Program-made: the position numbers and the translations under genes
NCBI GenBank assembly: GCA_030374735.1
Contig: JASCIV010000543.1
Coordinates: 1-16,786 of the forward strand
Reading direction: 5' to 3'
Source of the DNA: Gracilaria caudata
Taxonomy: Eukaryota; Rhodophyta; Florideophyceae; Gracilariales; Gracilariaceae
Length of the DNA stretch: 16,786 nucleotides
The notes under the pieces: generated by a model
Databases searched by the model: none
Told to the model about the DNA's origin: nothing
Seen by the model: only the letters and a program-made list of their open reading frames with translations
Part shown: one piece after another, positions 15,483 to 16,786 of the stretch
Numbering within the stretch: position 1 is the first letter of the stretch
Layout of the letters: every line of letters starts with the position of its first letter

Positions 15483-16786
15483 GATGGTGCACAACGGTTT
15501 AGAAACCCACACCACGCCACAAGGATTTGACAGCAACGAAGTAAACACCCGCCCCCAACTACACACCCGAGCCAAATCCAACAAAAACAAAGAGGCACAG
15601 ACGCGAAGCAATCAAAGGCGCGGCGCACAAAGAAGCGTCGTCGGGCCCGTCAAGCAAAATAAAAAGTACCGCTGAGTGTAAAGCGCACTGCCGCAACAAA
15701 TTCACGAAGTGCTAAACGCACAAGGGGTAGCAATAAACAAAGCGTTGCGGAATAAACAGTTGAGCCTAGAGCGCGCGTCCGGAAAAGCGGCCGACAAAGA
15801 CGGGGCGGACGAGAAAAGACGAAGCAAAGCAGACGAGAGCGACGTATCTTTCTACACAATCGCGCTCTCAAGGGCGACAGGCGGAGCGCAACGGCACTCA
15901 CTGTGACGCTTGGCTGACGTTGCCATTAGAACCGACGTGCGTTAACGCGCACGCTTTGATTCCCGCACGTGTTTGACGCGCGCATACGCGCTTTTAAGAG
16001 CGCAGGCTGACAGTGAAAATGATGCTCTGCACGCGTTTTTAGGCGGTTCTGGGAATTACATCGCGCGTCTTTTCCCGGGCAGGGCGTTCCAGCATGTGCC
16101 TTGAAAGCATGACCGCATTCGTGAGCTGTGCATGCGTTGAGACCCAAGGTGGTTGACTGTGCTCGACGTACCAGACGGAGCATCTGTGGATGACTCTCTC
16201 GTTGTGGAAGGATCATGTAGGTGCACCTTATTTCGTCGTCGAAAGCACGGCAGACAGAAGGGGACGGCGCGCGTGTCTCTGTTTGCTGACCGTGAAACAA
16301 CCAACTTACCATGTCACCCTCGGCTTCACACAGAGCTGTGATTTCAGCATTCAACGAGTTGTTAAAGGAGTGGTTTTAACACAAAAAAGACGCGTGAGGC
16401 CCGTTACGTGTGTGGCGCACGCTTGCCGTCTGACACGTGATGTGACTAGCTACCGTATATGATTACAGTCTGTGGGTGTGGACGTGCCTTTTTTGCGCCA
16501 CAAGTGCCAACTATACGCTTTGTTGCAGGAAATTTGCATCTCTCAGGTTAACCTTGGTCCGTGTTGGCTCGACCGAACCATAGGCCTGCTGCTGCGCGGC
16601 GCTATGGAACGTTGCTCGAGATCTAGTGTCTATTCGACAAATGGCCTCATATGAGGCCAGAATTGCAATTGATATTAAACTTCTTTATCTTTACCAAAAT
16701 TTCACGTAGTTAGTTGTAAACGCTTGCTCACAGTCTCCTCTGTCGAGGCGTCAACGTTGATCTCACTTCTGTCAACAATCGATTGA
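15483..16786. other. Upstream region of the Hog gene and unassigned right end
   Basis: The part next to 15482 is the leader and promoter of the minus-strand Hog gene. A CGCG-rich stretch around 15937-16075 includes the palindrome GCGTTAACGC (15939-15948). Open frames on both strands, the longest on the minus strand at 15926-16354, are unfamiliar and overlap one another, as expected of chance. A perfect palindrome lies at 16642-16659. Confidence 0.55.
16642..16659. repeat. Perfect 18-bp palindrome
   Basis: TGGCCTCAT is followed directly by its reverse complement ATGAGGCCA, with no spacer. The flanks do not extend it. It may be a dimeric protein-binding site; no coding sequence surrounds it. 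Confidence 0.6.

Noticed and set aside
15926..16354. 142-codon minus-strand frame upstream of the Hog gene
   Set aside because: Several overlapping frames on both strands occur in this GC-rich stretch; no motif or signal peptide supports any of them.
16029..16395. ACGCGT motifs resembling yeast cell-cycle boxes
   Set aside because: Six-base motifs in a CGCG-rich stretch are expected by composition, and one also occurs inside a coding region (about 11612).

Overview
The window is nuclear DNA from a eukaryote with a compact genome. The genes are mostly uninterrupted, spliceosomal introns are few and short (78 and 129 nt here), genes lie on both strands, and one tRNA gene appears to carry an extra intron outside the anticodon loop. 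The compactness, the out-of-place tRNA intron and a secreted Hog (Hint) protein together suggest a unicellular red alga or a relative. That is an inference; other algal lineages are not excluded.

Layout from left to right. 1-2118: no gene recognised. 2119-3684 (+): nuclear-looking kelch-repeat protein. 3970-4926 (-): SURF4/Erv29 cargo receptor, with one intron restoring the conserved C-terminus. 5399-5500 (+): tRNA-Arg(CCG) with two introns, an upstream TATA-like box and a downstream T-run. 5511-6640: no gene. 6641-7351 (+): MAPR-type cytochrome b5-like heme-binding membrane protein, two exons. 7774-10809 (-): COPII coat subunit Sec24. 11317-11541 (+): 74-residue single-pass membrane/coiled-coil protein. 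11538-12200 (-): carboxymuconolactone decarboxylase (AhpD-like) fold protein, whose stop codon overlaps that of the preceding gene. 12201-13715: mostly non-coding, with a cluster of hairpins (12527-12700) and a weak small-gene candidate (13090-13429). 13716-15482 (-): secreted protein with a beta-helix-like N-terminus and a C-terminal autoprocessing Hog domain. 15483-16786: no gene recognised.

Theme. Sec24 builds the COPII coat, and SURF4 loads soluble cargo into COPII vesicles. MAPR proteins usually sit in the ER membrane, and the Hog protein is a predicted secretory cargo. Four of the seven protein genes therefore point to the ER or secretory route. These genes are not an operon and each has its own orientation, so the clustering may be chance.

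The most notable items are the tRNA with a likely D-arm intron, the Hog protein with a His where animal Hedgehogs have their sterol-transfer Asp, and the hairpin cluster.
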